A DNA stretch of 7,073 bases, taken from assembly GCA_027858325.1 (NCBI GenBank), contig JAQICU010000320.1, positions 1 through 7,073 on the forward strand, read 5' to 3'. Positions 6,753 through 7,073 of this stretch are shown one piece after another. This stretch comes from Candidatus Cloacimonadota bacterium. Its GTDB lineage: Bacteria > Cloacimonadota > Cloacimonadia > Cloacimonadales > TCS61. Made by a program: the position numbers and the translations under genes. The notes under the pieces are model-generated. The model saw nothing but the letters and a program-made list of their open reading frames with translations, ran no database searches and was not told the DNA's origin. Each line of letters begins with the position of its first letter. Position 1 is the first letter of the stretch.

Positions 6753-6766
6753 TTGTATGTATACAA
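6753..6766. promoter_or_regulatory. 14-bp operator-like dyad
   Basis: ttgtat gt atacaa is a perfect 6-base inverted repeat around two central bases, the shape of a dimeric-repressor half-site pair. It lies 40 bases downstream of the permease stop, well upstream of nrdJ. I cannot name a regulator for it. Confidence 0.35.
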
Positions 6767-6805
6767 TTCAGAAAGAGGAAATAATCAAACGAAATTTCTT
6801 TCTTA

Positions 6806-7073
6806 TTAATTCCTGATTATCTTCATTGGATCGATCTTTACGGTTCTGCCTGCAGGATGAAGGGTTGTAAGTAAACTTATTACAATAGCAACAACCGGTA
6901 CGAGGATAAAATCCAAAACGCGCATCTCAACCGGAAGCCACTGCAATGGAAATCCTGGAACAGGAATTACAATAAATTGGAATTTCATATGATCATAAAG
7001 CAAAATTACAGCGAGTATCAAACCGATTAGTGTTCCCAGAAAACCTATAATTATACCAATATTTATAAATATC
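6806..7073 (-). CDS. LolC/LolE-family ABC transporter permease, C-terminal part (runs off right edge)
   Basis: The minus strand is open from the window edge to a TAA at 6808-6806, giving the last 88 residues of an inner-membrane permease of the FtsX/LolC/LolE type. In the Lol system such a permease pair works with the LolD ATPase to release lipoproteins from the inner membrane for transfer to the outer membrane. The fragment shows a Gly/Ile-rich membrane helix (IIIGFLGTLIGLILAVILLY), a periplasmic stretch ending LPVEMRVLDF, a second helix (about ILVPVVAIVISLL), and the family's closing pattern TLHPAGRTVKIDPMKIIRN. A TTG at 7021-7019 could be mistaken for a start, but the frame stays open and membrane-like upstream to the edge, so the gene is cut off, not short. 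LolC and LolE cannot be separated from the tail alone, and other FtsX-type exporters remain possible. No clear GC-rich terminator follows it. Confidence 0.85.
   Translation of the reverse strand, partial: IFINIGIIIGFLGTLIGLILAVILLYDHMKFQFIVIPVPGFPLQWLPVEMRVLDFILVPVVAIVISLLTTLHPAGRTVKIDPMKIIRN

Larger units (their letters stand above)
6437..6805. other. Non-coding interval upstream of nrdJ, rich in dyads
   Basis: About 370 bases between the permease stop and the nrdJ start contain no convincing gene on either strand. They hold a run of inverted repeats (6481-6502, 6515-6554, 6566-6580, 6583-6609, 6649-6673, 6732-6750, 6753-6766) and long A/T tracts at 6672-6702. I looked for a cobalamin riboswitch B12 box (GCCACTG) and for NrdR-type boxes on both strands and found neither. 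A TTGACA hexamer lies on the minus strand at 6605-6600, but no good -10 follows at 16-18 bases. The nrdJ promoter probably lies here, but I cannot place it. Confidence 0.6.

Noticed and set aside
6437..6805. Cobalamin riboswitch upstream of the B12-dependent reductase
   Set aside because: It would be biologically attractive, but no GCCACTG B12 box or obvious cobalamin-riboswitch core is visible on the minus strand.
7019..7021. TTG as the start of a 71-residue small membrane protein
   Set aside because: The frame stays open to the window edge and the extra 17 residues continue the membrane helix of a LolC/LolE-type permease, so this is an internal Leu codon.
1..7073. CRISPR array, tRNA or rRNA gene, insertion sequence, toxin-antitoxin or defence system
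   Set aside because: No regularly spaced repeats, no tRNA T-loop pattern, no transposase and no small paired genes were seen on either strand.

Overview
This is an AT-rich window (roughly one third G+C by eye) from a bacterium with a Gram-negative type envelope, most likely in the FCB group. Candidatus Cloacimonadota or a similar low-GC lineage fits best. The main clue is the C-terminal tail of the secreted protein at 2017-4095, which has the NYPNPFNPTT...GIYFYKL pattern typical of FCB secretion or sorting domains. A LolC/LolE-type permease and a B12-dependent ribonucleotide reductase agree with this. The phylum is inferred from these features and was not tested.

Layout from left to right. 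(1) 1-389, minus: the N-terminal 129 codons of an unrecognised protein that runs off the left edge. (2) 390-548: a short divergent intergenic region. (3) 549-1895, plus: a complete 448-residue cyclic amidohydrolase of the dihydroorotase/allantoinase superfamily. It has a full set of metal ligands, but its substrate-pocket residues look more like an allantoinase than a dihydroorotase. (4) 1896-2016: a convergent intergenic region almost filled by a nested inverted repeat. (5) 2017-4095, minus: a secreted multidomain endonuclease/exonuclease/phosphatase (EEP) protein with Ig-like, OB-fold-like and C-terminal sorting domains. (6) 4111-4151: a 16-bp perfect hairpin terminator. (7) 4181-6436, minus: class II, adenosylcobalamin-dependent ribonucleotide reductase (nrdJ), complete with TSCPD domain and zinc ribbon. 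(8) 6437-6805: about 370 bases without a gene but unusually rich in dyads. (9) 6806-7073, minus: the C-terminal 88 residues of a LolC/LolE-family ABC permease that runs off the right edge.

The permease, nrdJ and nuclease genes lie on the same strand. The long gap before nrdJ and the strong terminator after it suggest separate transcription units. The encoded functions (lipoprotein sorting, deoxyribonucleotide synthesis, extracellular nucleic-acid or phosphoester cleavage, ring-amide hydrolysis) are mostly housekeeping or nutritional, and the sequence does not show that they form one system. I saw no CRISPR array, tRNA, rRNA, transposase or toxin-antitoxin pair. The least-explained sequence is non-coding: the dyad cluster upstream of nrdJ and the inverted repeat between the two convergent genes.
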